A stretch of DNA of 22,801 bases, from contig DAOUBA010000119.1 of NCBI GenBank assembly GCA_034432855.1, positions 1-22,801 on the forward strand, written 5' to 3'. Each line of letters opens with the position of its first letter. Position 1 is the stretch's first letter. Under the pieces are notes generated by a model. The model had not been told where the DNA came from, made no database searches, and worked only from the letters and a program-made list of their open reading frames with translations. This document shows, piece by piece, positions 1 through 5,643 of this stretch. Position numbers and translations under genes: made by a program. Source of the DNA: DAOUBA01 sp034432855. Lineage in GTDB: Bacteria > Chloroflexota > Anaerolineae > B4-G1.

Positions 1-2
1 AG

Positions 3-503
3 ATGCCTCACCCCATCAATCCGGGGCCGATGGCCAGCCGGATGACCTACTTTGCGCCAGTGTCGCTGCTCTTCTTCTTCACCGTGCTGGTGGTCTTTGG
101 AGCGGTCAAGGGCATCAACCTGCACCCGATGCACTACTTTTTCCTGGGCGCCGCCTTCTTCGCTTTCCATCTGCTGTTCGCCTATCTGGTGGATCACGTG
201 CTGCTGGAAGTGGCCTTCGTCATCGCGGCGATCGTCTCGATGCTGCTGGTGGTCAGTTACCTGTGGCGAGTGGTGGGGCGGCGCTTTGCGCTGCGCGAAG
301 CCGGCATCTCCCAGTTCCTGTTCCTGGTGCTGTTCTCCTACGCCTTCTTCTTCGAGGGCTATACGGGGCTGGTGGTAGCCATTGGCGCCATTATCACCCT
401 AGCCGTGCTGATGCAGATCACCGCCAAGGTGGATTGGGCCGAGGTGTTCCGTAAAAAGCCCAAAACGCCTCAGCCCAACCAAACAGGACCGATCTCTCCT
501 TAA
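3..503 (+). CDS. CreD-like inner-membrane protein, C-terminal part (5' end outside window)
   Basis: The reading frame is open to the left edge, so this is probably the C-terminal part of a longer protein and the ATG at 3 need not be the start. About 165 residues are visible. They form five or six hydrophobic segments with a loop carrying HPMHYFFLG, a late EGYTGLVVAIGA segment, and a final membrane helix followed by KVDW. From memory this matches the C-terminal membrane region of the CreD family (a 'HPxQYLLxG' stretch, an 'EDYALLxGSL' stretch and a terminal RKIDW), whose role in cell-envelope integrity is poorly defined. A short Pro/Gln-rich cytoplasmic tail follows. The TAA stop at 501-503 overlaps the TAA of the convergent HdrA-like gene: the four bases TTAA at 500-503 serve both strands. 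CreD membership is an inference; membrane location is clear. Confidence 0.6.
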   Translation: MPHPINPGPMASRMTYFAPVSLLFFFTVLVVFGAVKGINLHPMHYFFLGAAFFAFHLLFAYLVDHVLLEVAFVIAAIVSMLLVVSYLWRVVGRRFALREAGISQFLFLVLFSYAFFFEGYTGLVVAIGAIITLAVLMQITAKVDWAEVFRKKPKTPQPNQTGPISP

Positions 504-2218
504 CCCAGCATCGCCTCCACCATCGCCAACACCTGCTCCTCTGTCAGATTGCGCAGACGGGTTGCCTTGTTCGGGCAAATGGCAGCGCAGGCCCCGCAGC
601 CCTGGCACAGCGCGACGTTGACTCTTGCTATGCGCCTCCAGGGATGAAGCGCCCGTGCGTCGTAGGGACAGGCCGAGATGCACGTCCCACAGGCCGCGCA
701 CAATTCCTCGTCTACGGCAGCGACGATCGGTTCAGCCACGAGTTCCTCGTGGGCAAAGAGTTGGAGCACCTTGGCCGCCGCCCCCGCGCCCTGCGCCGCG
801 GCTTCGGGGATGTCCTTGGGAAACTGGGCGGCTCCGGCCAGATAAATGCCGGCGGTGAGGCTTTCCAGCGGGCGCAGTTTAGGGTGCGCCTCGGCGAAAA
901 AGCCGCTCTCGTCGGTGGCGACGCGCATCAAGCGCGCCAGCGCCTCGCTCCCGTCGCCGGGCACTGCCGCCATTGCCAGTACCACCAGATCGGCGGACAC
1001 GCGCAACGCCTGACCGCTCAGGGTGTCCGCGCCCCACACCTCCAGCCGTCCGGCACGCTCGACGATACGCGAGGCCTTCCCGCGCAGATAGACGACGCTA
1101 TATTCTCCCATTGCCCGTTGGACGAACTCGTCGTAGCCGCGCCCCTGTGAGCGGATGTCAATGTAACAGACGTAGGCCTGTCCCTCCGGAATCGCGCGGC
1201 GATAAGCGATCGCCTGCTTGGCCACGACCATGCAGCAGATCTTGGAGCAATAAGGCTGGTGAAATTGTGGATCGCGAGAGCCGGCACACTGCACCCAGAC
1301 AATCTGGTGCGGCACCTGACCATCCGACGGCCGGCGAATCTCCCCCGTGCGCAGCATCTCCTCAAATTGGAGGCCATCTATCACATCGGGATACCGTCCG
1401 CCGCCGTATTCGGGCAGATGACTTTTGGCGTAGAGGTCGAAGCCAGTGGCAAGCACCACGGCGCCCACTTCATAGTGATTAGTGATTGGGGATTGATTAG
1501 GCCCTAATCCCTGATCCCTGATGACTGTGACCTCAAAGTTCCCTACGTACCCCTCGAACCCCACCACCTCCGCGCTCGTGAGCACCTCGATCAACGGATG
1601 TGCCATCACAGCAGCGACGCGCTCCTTCAGCAGGGCATTGCCTTCCTCGAGATTCAGGTAAAGCGGCGAGAGTTGCGCCATCTTGCCTCCCAGCCGCTCC
1701 GTGCGCTCGACCAACACCACCGGATAGCCGCCCTCGGCGATGTCCAACGCAGCGGTCAGCCCAGCGATACCCCCGCCCACGACCAGCGCCCGCCTGATGA
1801 CAGGCAGCCTCAGGGGAGATAGCGGCTCATCGCCGCGCACCTTTTCGACAGCGGCGCGCACCGTCTCGATGGCCTTGCGCGTGGCCTCCTCAGGCGCGTA
1901 TTGGTGCGGCCAAGCGACCTGCTCGCGGATGTTGGCGATTTCCAGCCGATAAGGGTTCAGACCTGCGCCGGCAGCGGTCTTGCGGAAGGTGGCCTCGTGC
2001 ATCGCCGGGGAACATGCCGCGACGACCACACCGTCAAGATCGTGTTCGCGGATGGCCTGCTGCACGAGCGCCTGACCGGGGTCGGAGCACATGTATTTGG
2101 AATCGGCGGCGTAGGCCACGCCAGGGCAATCGCGCAGCGCCTCGACCACTCGCCCCACGTCCACGGTGCCAGCGATGTTCAGCCCACAATGGCAGACGAA
2201 AACGCCGATACGCGCCAT
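500..2218 (-). CDS. HdrA-like FAD/iron-sulfur protein (N- and C-terminal Fe-S modules)
   Basis: A 572-residue flavoprotein of the heterodisulfide reductase subunit A (HdrA) family, which passes electrons between FAD and iron-sulfur clusters in the cytoplasm. The N-terminal cluster domain shows C9, C11, C44 and C69. The FAD/thioredoxin-reductase-like domain starts with GGGIAG at 148-153. The Cys set QCAGSRD...YCSKICC is the four-Cys cluster motif known in HdrA. Two [4Fe-4S] ferredoxin motifs, CxxCxxCxxxCP, start near residues 507 and 538. The ferredoxin domain usually inserted within the FAD domain is absent; that place holds a repeat-encoded stretch (about residues 233-249). The ATG at 2218 overlaps the TGA of the upstream HdrA-like gene (TGATG), implying translational coupling; a TTG one codon earlier is less likely. 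No HdrB, HdrC or hydrogenase genes are visible, so the electron donor and acceptor are unknown. Confidence 0.88.
   Translation of the reverse strand: MARIGVFVCHCGLNIAGTVDVGRVVEALRDCPGVAYAADSKYMCSDPGQALVQQAIREHDLDGVVVAACSPAMHEATFRKTAAGAGLNPYRLEIANIREQVAWPHQYAPEEATRKAIETVRAAVEKVRGDEPLSPLRLPVIRRALVVGGGIAGLTAALDIAEGGYPVVLVERTERLGGKMAQLSPLYLNLEEGNALLKERVAAVMAHPLIEVLTSAEVVGFEGYVGNFEVTVIRDQGLGPNQSPITNHYEVGAVVLATGFDLYAKSHLPEYGGGRYPDVIDGLQFEEMLRTGEIRRPSDGQVPHQIVWVQCAGSRDPQFHQPYCSKICCMVVAKQAIAYRRAIPEGQAYVCYIDIRSQGRGYDEFVQRAMGEYSVVYLRGKASRIVERAGRLEVWGADTLSGQALRVSADLVVLAMAAVPGDGSEALARLMRVATDESGFFAEAHPKLRPLESLTAGIYLAGAAQFPKDIPEAAAQGAGAAAKVLQLFAHEELVAEPIVAAVDEELCAACGTCISACPYDARALHPWRRIARVNVALCQGCGACAAICPNKATRLRNLTEEQVLAMVEAMLG
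1474..1522. repeat. Seven-unit heptamer repeat inside the HdrA-like gene
   Basis: These 49 bp divide into seven 7-bp units: two AGTGATT, one GGGGATT, one GATTAGG, then CCCTAAT and two CCCTGAT. The last three are the complementary type, so the array is bipartite with a palindromic junction (GATTAGG/CCCTAATC) at 1495-1509. It lies fully within the coding sequence and reads through in frame as a Gly/Pro/Asn/Ser-rich stretch. It resembles the degenerate heptamer arrays (STRR-type) known from intergenic DNA of filamentous cyanobacteria; that likeness is from memory. Confidence 0.85.
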
Positions 2219-3582
2219 CAACCCTCTCCCCTCCCGATACCGTAGGGGTGACCCTTGTGGTCGCCCTCGTGGTCGCCCCGGGCAGCGAAGAGTTTGAGCA
2301 CCTGCGCGGCGGCGGCGCTGGCCTGCGCGACCGTCTCCGGGATGTCCATTGGCCCGACGACGCTACCGGCGAGAAAGACGCCCGGAAGCGCGGTCTCGAC
2401 GGGATGGGTGTTGGGATCGCGTGCAAGCAGCCACCCGTGTTCGTCCGGCGACAGCCCCAGCATCTCCGCCAGCCGTTGCGTGGCCGGGCGAGATACCAGT
2501 GCCGGAGCCAGCACCACCAGGTCGGCGGCGATCCGCACCTGCCGCCCGCTGAGTGTATCGGCGCCCCATACTATCACCTTGTCGCCCACCCGAAAGACGC
2601 GCGAGACCTTGCCGCGCAGGTAGATGACCCCCTCCTCGGCCATTGCCCGCTGGGTGAACTCGTCGTACCGTTTGCCGGCAGCGCGGATGTCAATATAGAA
2701 GATATATGCCTGCCCGTCGTGAACGCGGTGGCAGTAGAGAATGGCCTGCTTGGCGCAGACCATGCAGCAGACCTTGGAGCAGTAGGGCAGGTGCTTTTCG
2801 GGATCGCGTGACCCGGCGCACTGCACCCAGACGACCTCGCGCGGCACCCGGCCATCCGAAGGGCGCAGCACCTTGCCGGCGGTGGGGCCGGAGGCAGAGA
2901 GCAGCCGTTCGAAGGCCAGCGTGTCAATCACGTCGGCGACCCTGCCACCGCCGTATTCGGGCATCCGCTCACGCGGGTAGAGTTCGAAGCCGGTCGCAAG
3001 CACAATCGCGCCGACCCGCTCCTCGATCAGCGCATCCTCTTGCTCGTAGGCGATGGCTCCCACCGGACAGACCTTTTCGCAGAGGCGACACTTGCCGCGC
3101 AGGAAGAAAGTGCAGTGCTCGCGGTCAATCACCGGCTTGTTCGGTACGGCCTGGGGAGAGAGCGTATAGATCGCCTTGCGCTTGCCCATCCCGCGCTCGA
3201 ACTCCGCTTCCACCCTGGTGGGGCATTTCTCCTGACACAGGCCACATCCGGTACACTTGGCCCAGTCCACGTAAGCGGCGTGACGGCGGATGCGCACGCG
3301 AAAGTCACCGGCTTCTCCCTTGACCGCCTCGACCTCAGAGCAGGTCAACAGTCGGATGCGCTCGTGGTGCCCCACTTCGACCGTGCGCGGGGTGAGGATG
3401 CACTGGGAGCAATCCAGCGTGGGAAAGGTCTCCGAGAGTTGTGCCATCGTGCCACCGATGGAAGGCAACCGCTCGACCAGGATGACCTCGTAACCGGCGT
3501 TGGCGATGTCGAGCGCGGCCTGCATCCCGGCGATGCCGCCGCCGACGACGAGCGCGCGGGGAACAAGTTGGCGATCTGTCAC
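2218..3582 (-). CDS. HdrA-like FAD/iron-sulfur protein (internal ferredoxin module)
   Basis: A 454-residue HdrA-family flavoprotein. GGGIAG at 14-19 binds the FAD ADP moiety. A CSQC motif at 58-61 and a [4Fe-4S] motif at C110, C113, C116, C120 follow. A second Cys set is C157, C165, C168, C172. Together they form the ferredoxin domain inserted in canonical HdrA. The cluster Cys set C255, C268, C272, C273 is intact. It lacks the N-terminal cluster domain and the C-terminal ferredoxin pair of its neighbour, so together the two genes carry about one full set of HdrA modules. The GTG at 3582 is chosen because it directly precedes the FAD motif and sits one base after the predicted transcription start; a GTG at 3657 would lie upstream of the promoter. 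The last 14 or so residues are encoded by a palindromic intergenic-type repeat (2242-2279). First gene of a two-gene operon. Confidence 0.85.
   Translation of the reverse strand: MTDRQLVPRALVVGGGIAGMQAALDIANAGYEVILVERLPSIGGTMAQLSETFPTLDCSQCILTPRTVEVGHHERIRLLTCSEVEAVKGEAGDFRVRIRRHAAYVDWAKCTGCGLCQEKCPTRVEAEFERGMGKRKAIYTLSPQAVPNKPVIDREHCTFFLRGKCRLCEKVCPVGAIAYEQEDALIEERVGAIVLATGFELYPRERMPEYGGGRVADVIDTLAFERLLSASGPTAGKVLRPSDGRVPREVVWVQCAGSRDPEKHLPYCSKVCCMVCAKQAILYCHRVHDGQAYIFYIDIRAAGKRYDEFTQRAMAEEGVIYLRGKVSRVFRVGDKVIVWGADTLSGRQVRIAADLVVLAPALVSRPATQRLAEMLGLSPDEHGWLLARDPNTHPVETALPGVFLAGSVVGPMDIPETVAQASAAAAQVLKLFAARGDHEGDHKGHPYGIGRGEG
2242..2279. repeat. GGTCGCCC-type repeat forming the C-terminal tail of the HdrA-like gene
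   Basis: The stretch has a GTAGGGGTGACC start, then GGTCGCCC twice (2260-2267 and 2270-2277) separated by two bases, with a complementary GGTGACC/GGTCGCC pairing. It resembles a 'GTAGGGGCGACC...' repeat that I recall as common between genes in many bacterial genomes. Here it is translated as an Asp/His/Gly-rich tail (GDHEGDHKG), just before the TGA at 2218-2220. Confidence 0.6.
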
Positions 3583-3589
3583 GTTGCTG

Positions 3590-3618
3590 AGTATAGCGCA
3601 TTTCGAGAAGGCTGGCAA
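3590..3618 (-). promoter_or_regulatory. Sigma70-type promoter for the HdrA-like pair; near-leaderless
   Basis: On the minus strand TTGCCA (3618-3613), a 17-bp spacer and TATACT (3595-3590). The predicted start is near 3583 and the GTG codon begins at 3582. No Shine-Dalgarno sequence fits between, so the transcript would be essentially leaderless. Confidence 0.65.
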
Positions 3619-3640
3619 TGTGACACTGGTACTTCCGCCC

Positions 3641-3669
3641 TTTACGTTCCTGCACACTTCTGCTATACT
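3641..3669 (+). promoter_or_regulatory. Extended -10 promoter for the cytidylate-kinase-like gene
   Basis: TTTACG at 3641-3646, a 17-bp spacer, and TATACT at 3664-3669 preceded by TGC (extended -10). The predicted start near 3676 leaves a leader of about 25 nt with GGAGG at 3690-3694, six bases before the ATG at 3701. It is divergent from the HdrA promoter and has the same -10 hexamer. Confidence 0.65.
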
Positions 3670-3700
3670 TCTATCAACAGACGAAGGCCGGAGGCAGAAT

Positions 3701-4333
3701 ATGGCCGTGATTACGATCTCGCGCGAGTTGGGGAGTGAAGGGGAGAGGATCGCCGATCTCCTGTGCCAGGAATTGGGTTACTGTCGCCTGGATAAGGATA
3801 TGCTTTCACAGGTCGCTCGGGAAGCCGGCGTGGACGTCGAAGCCGTGCTGGCGAAAGAAAAGGCTGTCATGAGCAAGCCCCGTCTGATCAGCGGCGATCT
3901 GACTGCGCTGTATAGCAAGGACCCCAGCGCCTTTGAGAAAAAGTCCGCTGTGGACGATCAGACCTACACGCGGATTGTGCGTGAGACGGTGGAGAAACTC
4001 GCCCGGCAGGGGAACAGCGTCATCATCGGGCGCGGCGGACAGATGATCTTGCGCGACTGGCCCGGCGTCCTGCATGTCCACCTCTACGCGCCGGTCGAGG
4101 TGCGTGTCCGACGCCTCATGCAGCGTCTGAACATCTCGGAGGCCGAGGCCCGGCGGCGCATCGCTGAATCCGACGAGGAGCGGCGGCAGTACATCCGCAC
4201 TATGTACAACAACGCCAACTGGAAGGACCTCAAGTACTACCACCTGGCGATCAACACCGGCGACATTTCCCCCGAAGCCGCCGCGCAGATGATCATCCTG
4301 GCAGCGCGGGAGGAGGATAAGGCACAGCGGTGA
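3701..4333 (+). CDS. Cytidylate kinase-like family protein
   Basis: A 210-residue cytoplasmic P-loop protein. It opens MAVITISRELGSEGERIA, with the phosphate-binding loop at residues 11-18, and continues with an ELGYCRLDKDML stretch, both typical of the cytidylate-kinase-like family (Pfam Cytidylate_kin2). A GRGGQMIL motif and a C-terminal Arg-rich lid-like helix (RVRRLMQRLNISEAEARRR) follow. The family resembles CMP kinases, but its substrate is not established. The start is fixed by GGAGG six bases upstream; the longer open frame to 3500 runs back through the divergent HdrA-like gene and is not used. A 51-bp palindrome begins nine bases after the stop. Confidence 0.85.
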   Translation: MAVITISRELGSEGERIADLLCQELGYCRLDKDMLSQVAREAGVDVEAVLAKEKAVMSKPRLISGDLTALYSKDPSAFEKKSAVDDQTYTRIVRETVEKLARQGNSVIIGRGGQMILRDWPGVLHVHLYAPVEVRVRRLMQRLNISEAEARRRIAESDEERRQYIRTMYNNANWKDLKYYHLAINTGDISPEAAAQMIILAAREEDKAQR

Positions 4334-4341
4334 TCTCTTGG

Positions 4342-4392
4342 GCCCCCTAACCCCACCCCGGCGGCGTAGCCGCCTGGGTGGGGTTAGGGGGC
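4342..4392. repeat. 51-bp GC-rich palindrome, probable bidirectional terminator
   Basis: A 17-bp perfect outer stem (4342-4358 with 4376-4392), one mismatch, then a 6-bp inner stem (4360-4365 with 4369-4374) around the loop GTA. The outer arm reads GCCCCCTAACCCCACCC. It follows the kinase gene by nine bases and has no clear T-run. It may act as a terminator, but its CCCCCTAACCCC arms look like an interspersed repeat. Confidence 0.7.
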
Positions 4393-4497
4393 GCCGTGCT
4401 CGCGCCAGTAGGCCAGGTGGAGCAGGCTTTCCAGCCTGCTGACAGTCTGGAAAGGCTGTCCCACCTCAATCGGGGGCGCCGTGCTCGCGCCAGTAGG
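4387..4497. repeat. 26-bp direct repeats flanking a 59-bp palindromic element
   Basis: The 26 bp at 4387-4412 recur exactly at 4472-4497 (offset 85 bp). Between them, 4413-4471 holds an imperfect palindrome with 20-nt arms (4415-4434 and 4447-4466, three mismatches). Within it is a perfect 7-bp hairpin, GCAGGCT/AGCCTGC with loop TTCC. The direct repeat includes the codons for YWREHGAP at the end of the adjacent gene, in both copies. This is what an insertion with a long target duplication, or a slippage duplication around a hairpin, would leave. Confidence 0.85.
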
Positions 4498-4840
4498 AGA
4501 CCAGCCGGTTGATACGGATGCGTTGGGCGCGCAGCCAGCGGCGCCGGCCGAGAATCTGGCGGCCCATTGCCGGATCAGCGTCCGGCAACCGCCGCAGCGT
4601 CCCCTCCTGCACCAGCCGGTCGAAAAAGTCCAGGAAGCGCCGCTCCAGTTCCTCGTCGCCGAATTCTGCCCTGCGCGCATACGTCTCCCGCGCCAGTTGC
4701 TCGATAAAGCCGGCGGTCTCTCGGATGAGCGTTTCCACCGGCTCCAGCACGATGCCCCAGGCGTAGATGGGATCGAGCGGCATGGAGCCGAATTCAGCCG
4801 GATTGGGACGTGCGTTTTCCTCCATTGCGGCTCTCGTCAT
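4466..4840 (-). CDS. Small hypothetical protein of unknown function
   Basis: A 124-residue protein that I do not recognise. It is soluble and helical: an acidic N-terminal third, a region LEPVETLIRETAGFIEQLARETY, an FLDFFDRLVQEGTLRRLPDADP middle, and a basic C-terminal RRRWLRAQRIRINRLVSYWREHG. Start candidates are the ATG at 4840 (used here) and the ATG at 4825; neither has a strong Shine-Dalgarno sequence. The gene ends exactly at the repeat boundary. The stop used (TGA, 4466-4468) is in the palindromic element, while the other copy of the 26-bp repeat would end the same peptide with a TAA in the 51-bp palindrome. The element thus appears to have replaced the stop and added one residue. It lies 94 bp downstream of the broken PIN gene. 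Confidence 0.55.
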   Translation of the reverse strand: MTRAAMEENARPNPAEFGSMPLDPIYAWGIVLEPVETLIRETAGFIEQLARETYARRAEFGDEELERRFLDFFDRLVQEGTLRRLPDADPAMGRQILGRRRWLRAQRIRINRLVSYWREHGAPD

Positions 4841-4934
4841 GCGTGAGGTGTCAGGCGCGAACCACAACGCTTGCCCGGCATAGCCTGTCTGTGGATCAGA
4901 GGCGATCTTGGCGTGAGGGCTTGAAGGAGACGCT

Positions 4935-5321
4935 TTACCACACCCGCGTAATAGGATACGCGTCGAACACAGCATCGGCACTCACAATAGGCATCTGTTC
5001 GACTATGGCTTGTGCAGTCAGCAATCGGTCAAACGGGTCACGATGGTGAAACGGCAACCGTGATACCTCAGCAGCGTGCAATACTTCTATCCCCAAGATT
5101 TGAATGCCATTCACCTGAAGCTGATGAGGGATAAGCATCTCGAACGGTTGGGCCAGGCTTAACCTACCCAGGCTGATCTTGATCGCCATTTCTCAGAGGC
5201 TTGCGGTGCTCAGAAAGGGCTGGTTAGATGGCTGCTCAATCACTGCACGCGCAGTCACGCTGAGTTTGGGACTCCCGTCAATAAACCGCAGAAAGGCATG
5301 CGTATCGAGAAGCAGTCTCAC
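4935..5321 (-). pseudogene. PIN-domain (VapC-like) toxin interrupted by an in-frame TGA
   Basis: Read from the GTG at 5321, the frame encodes a PIN-domain ribonuclease of about 128 residues: RLLLDTHAFLRFIDGSPKLS (first catalytic Asp), FLSTASL[stop]EMAIK, HRDPFDRLLTAQA and a late SADAVF acidic motif. Codon 43 is TGA (5195-5193), exactly where this family has a conserved Trp (SLWEIAIK), so one base change from TGG explains it. TGA is an ordinary stop elsewhere in this window, so recoding is unlikely. An ATG two codons later (5189) could restart an 84-residue fragment lacking the first catalytic Asp. The GTG overlaps the antitoxin stop by four bases (GTGA), the usual antitoxin-toxin layout. A natural null toxin or a sequencing error are both possible. 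Confidence 0.8.
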
Positions 5322-5545
5322 AACATATACTCCGTAAAGTCTTCCAACGGCGCATCGAAGTCATCTGCTATCATAATCAGCCCCCTGGCACTCCCAAACT
5401 GTGGGTGGCGCTGTAGTTCTTCGACCGGTACCAACTGCACAAAGCGTCCGTCTTCCTGGGCGATCAGAACCGTCTCGCCTTCTAGCGCAGCGGCAATCAG
5501 GCTCATCAGACGTGTCTGGGCTTCGCTGAGAGTCACTCGATACAT
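5318..5545 (-). CDS. Phd/YefM-like antitoxin
   Basis: A 75-residue type II antitoxin. The N-terminal two thirds match the Phd/YefM DNA-binding fold (VTLSEAQTRLMSLIAAALEG, then ETVLIAQEDGRFVQLVP). The C-terminal part, RGLIMIADDFDAPLEDF, is the tail seen in antitoxins paired with PIN toxins and would neutralise the toxin. The ATG at 5545 is chosen because GGAGGTG (5557-5551) lies five bases upstream; a longer frame to 5569 has no such site. It is the first gene of a two-gene operon with a four-base overlap to the toxin. Such antitoxins usually repress their own promoter. It is intact although the toxin carries a nonsense codon. Confidence 0.85.
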   Translation of the reverse strand: MYRVTLSEAQTRLMSLIAAALEGETVLIAQEDGRFVQLVPVEELQRHPQFGSARGLIMIADDFDAPLEDFTEYML

Positions 5546-5591
5546 TGTCACACCTCCGCCATTCTGCACCCACTGCTCCTCCTAATGGGAA

Positions 5592-5620
5592 ATTATACCA
5601 TCCCCGGTACCGCATCGCAA
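5592..5620 (-). promoter_or_regulatory. Promoter of the antitoxin-toxin operon
   Basis: TTGCGA (5620-5615), a 17-bp spacer and a consensus TATAAT (5597-5592) preceded by TGG, an extended -10. The transcript would start near 5585, about 40 nt before the antitoxin ATG. Confidence 0.7.
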
Positions 5621-5643
5621 ACCGTCATTGTGGATGAACTCTA

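Noticed and set aside
2014..2811. Long plus-strand frames across the HdrA-like genes
   Set aside because: They are shadows of the high-GC minus-strand genes and lack recognisable motifs or ribosome-binding sites.
4384..4680. A 98-codon minus-strand frame ending with the second copy of YWREHGAP
   Set aside because: It is the wrong frame for most of its length; only the duplicated tail matches the real gene. It was useful only as evidence for the duplication.
5193..5195. TGA in the PIN gene as selenocysteine or reassigned Trp codon
   Set aside because: The position is a Trp, not a redox Cys site. TGA ends many other genes in this window, so the code is standard. A point mutation or error is simpler.
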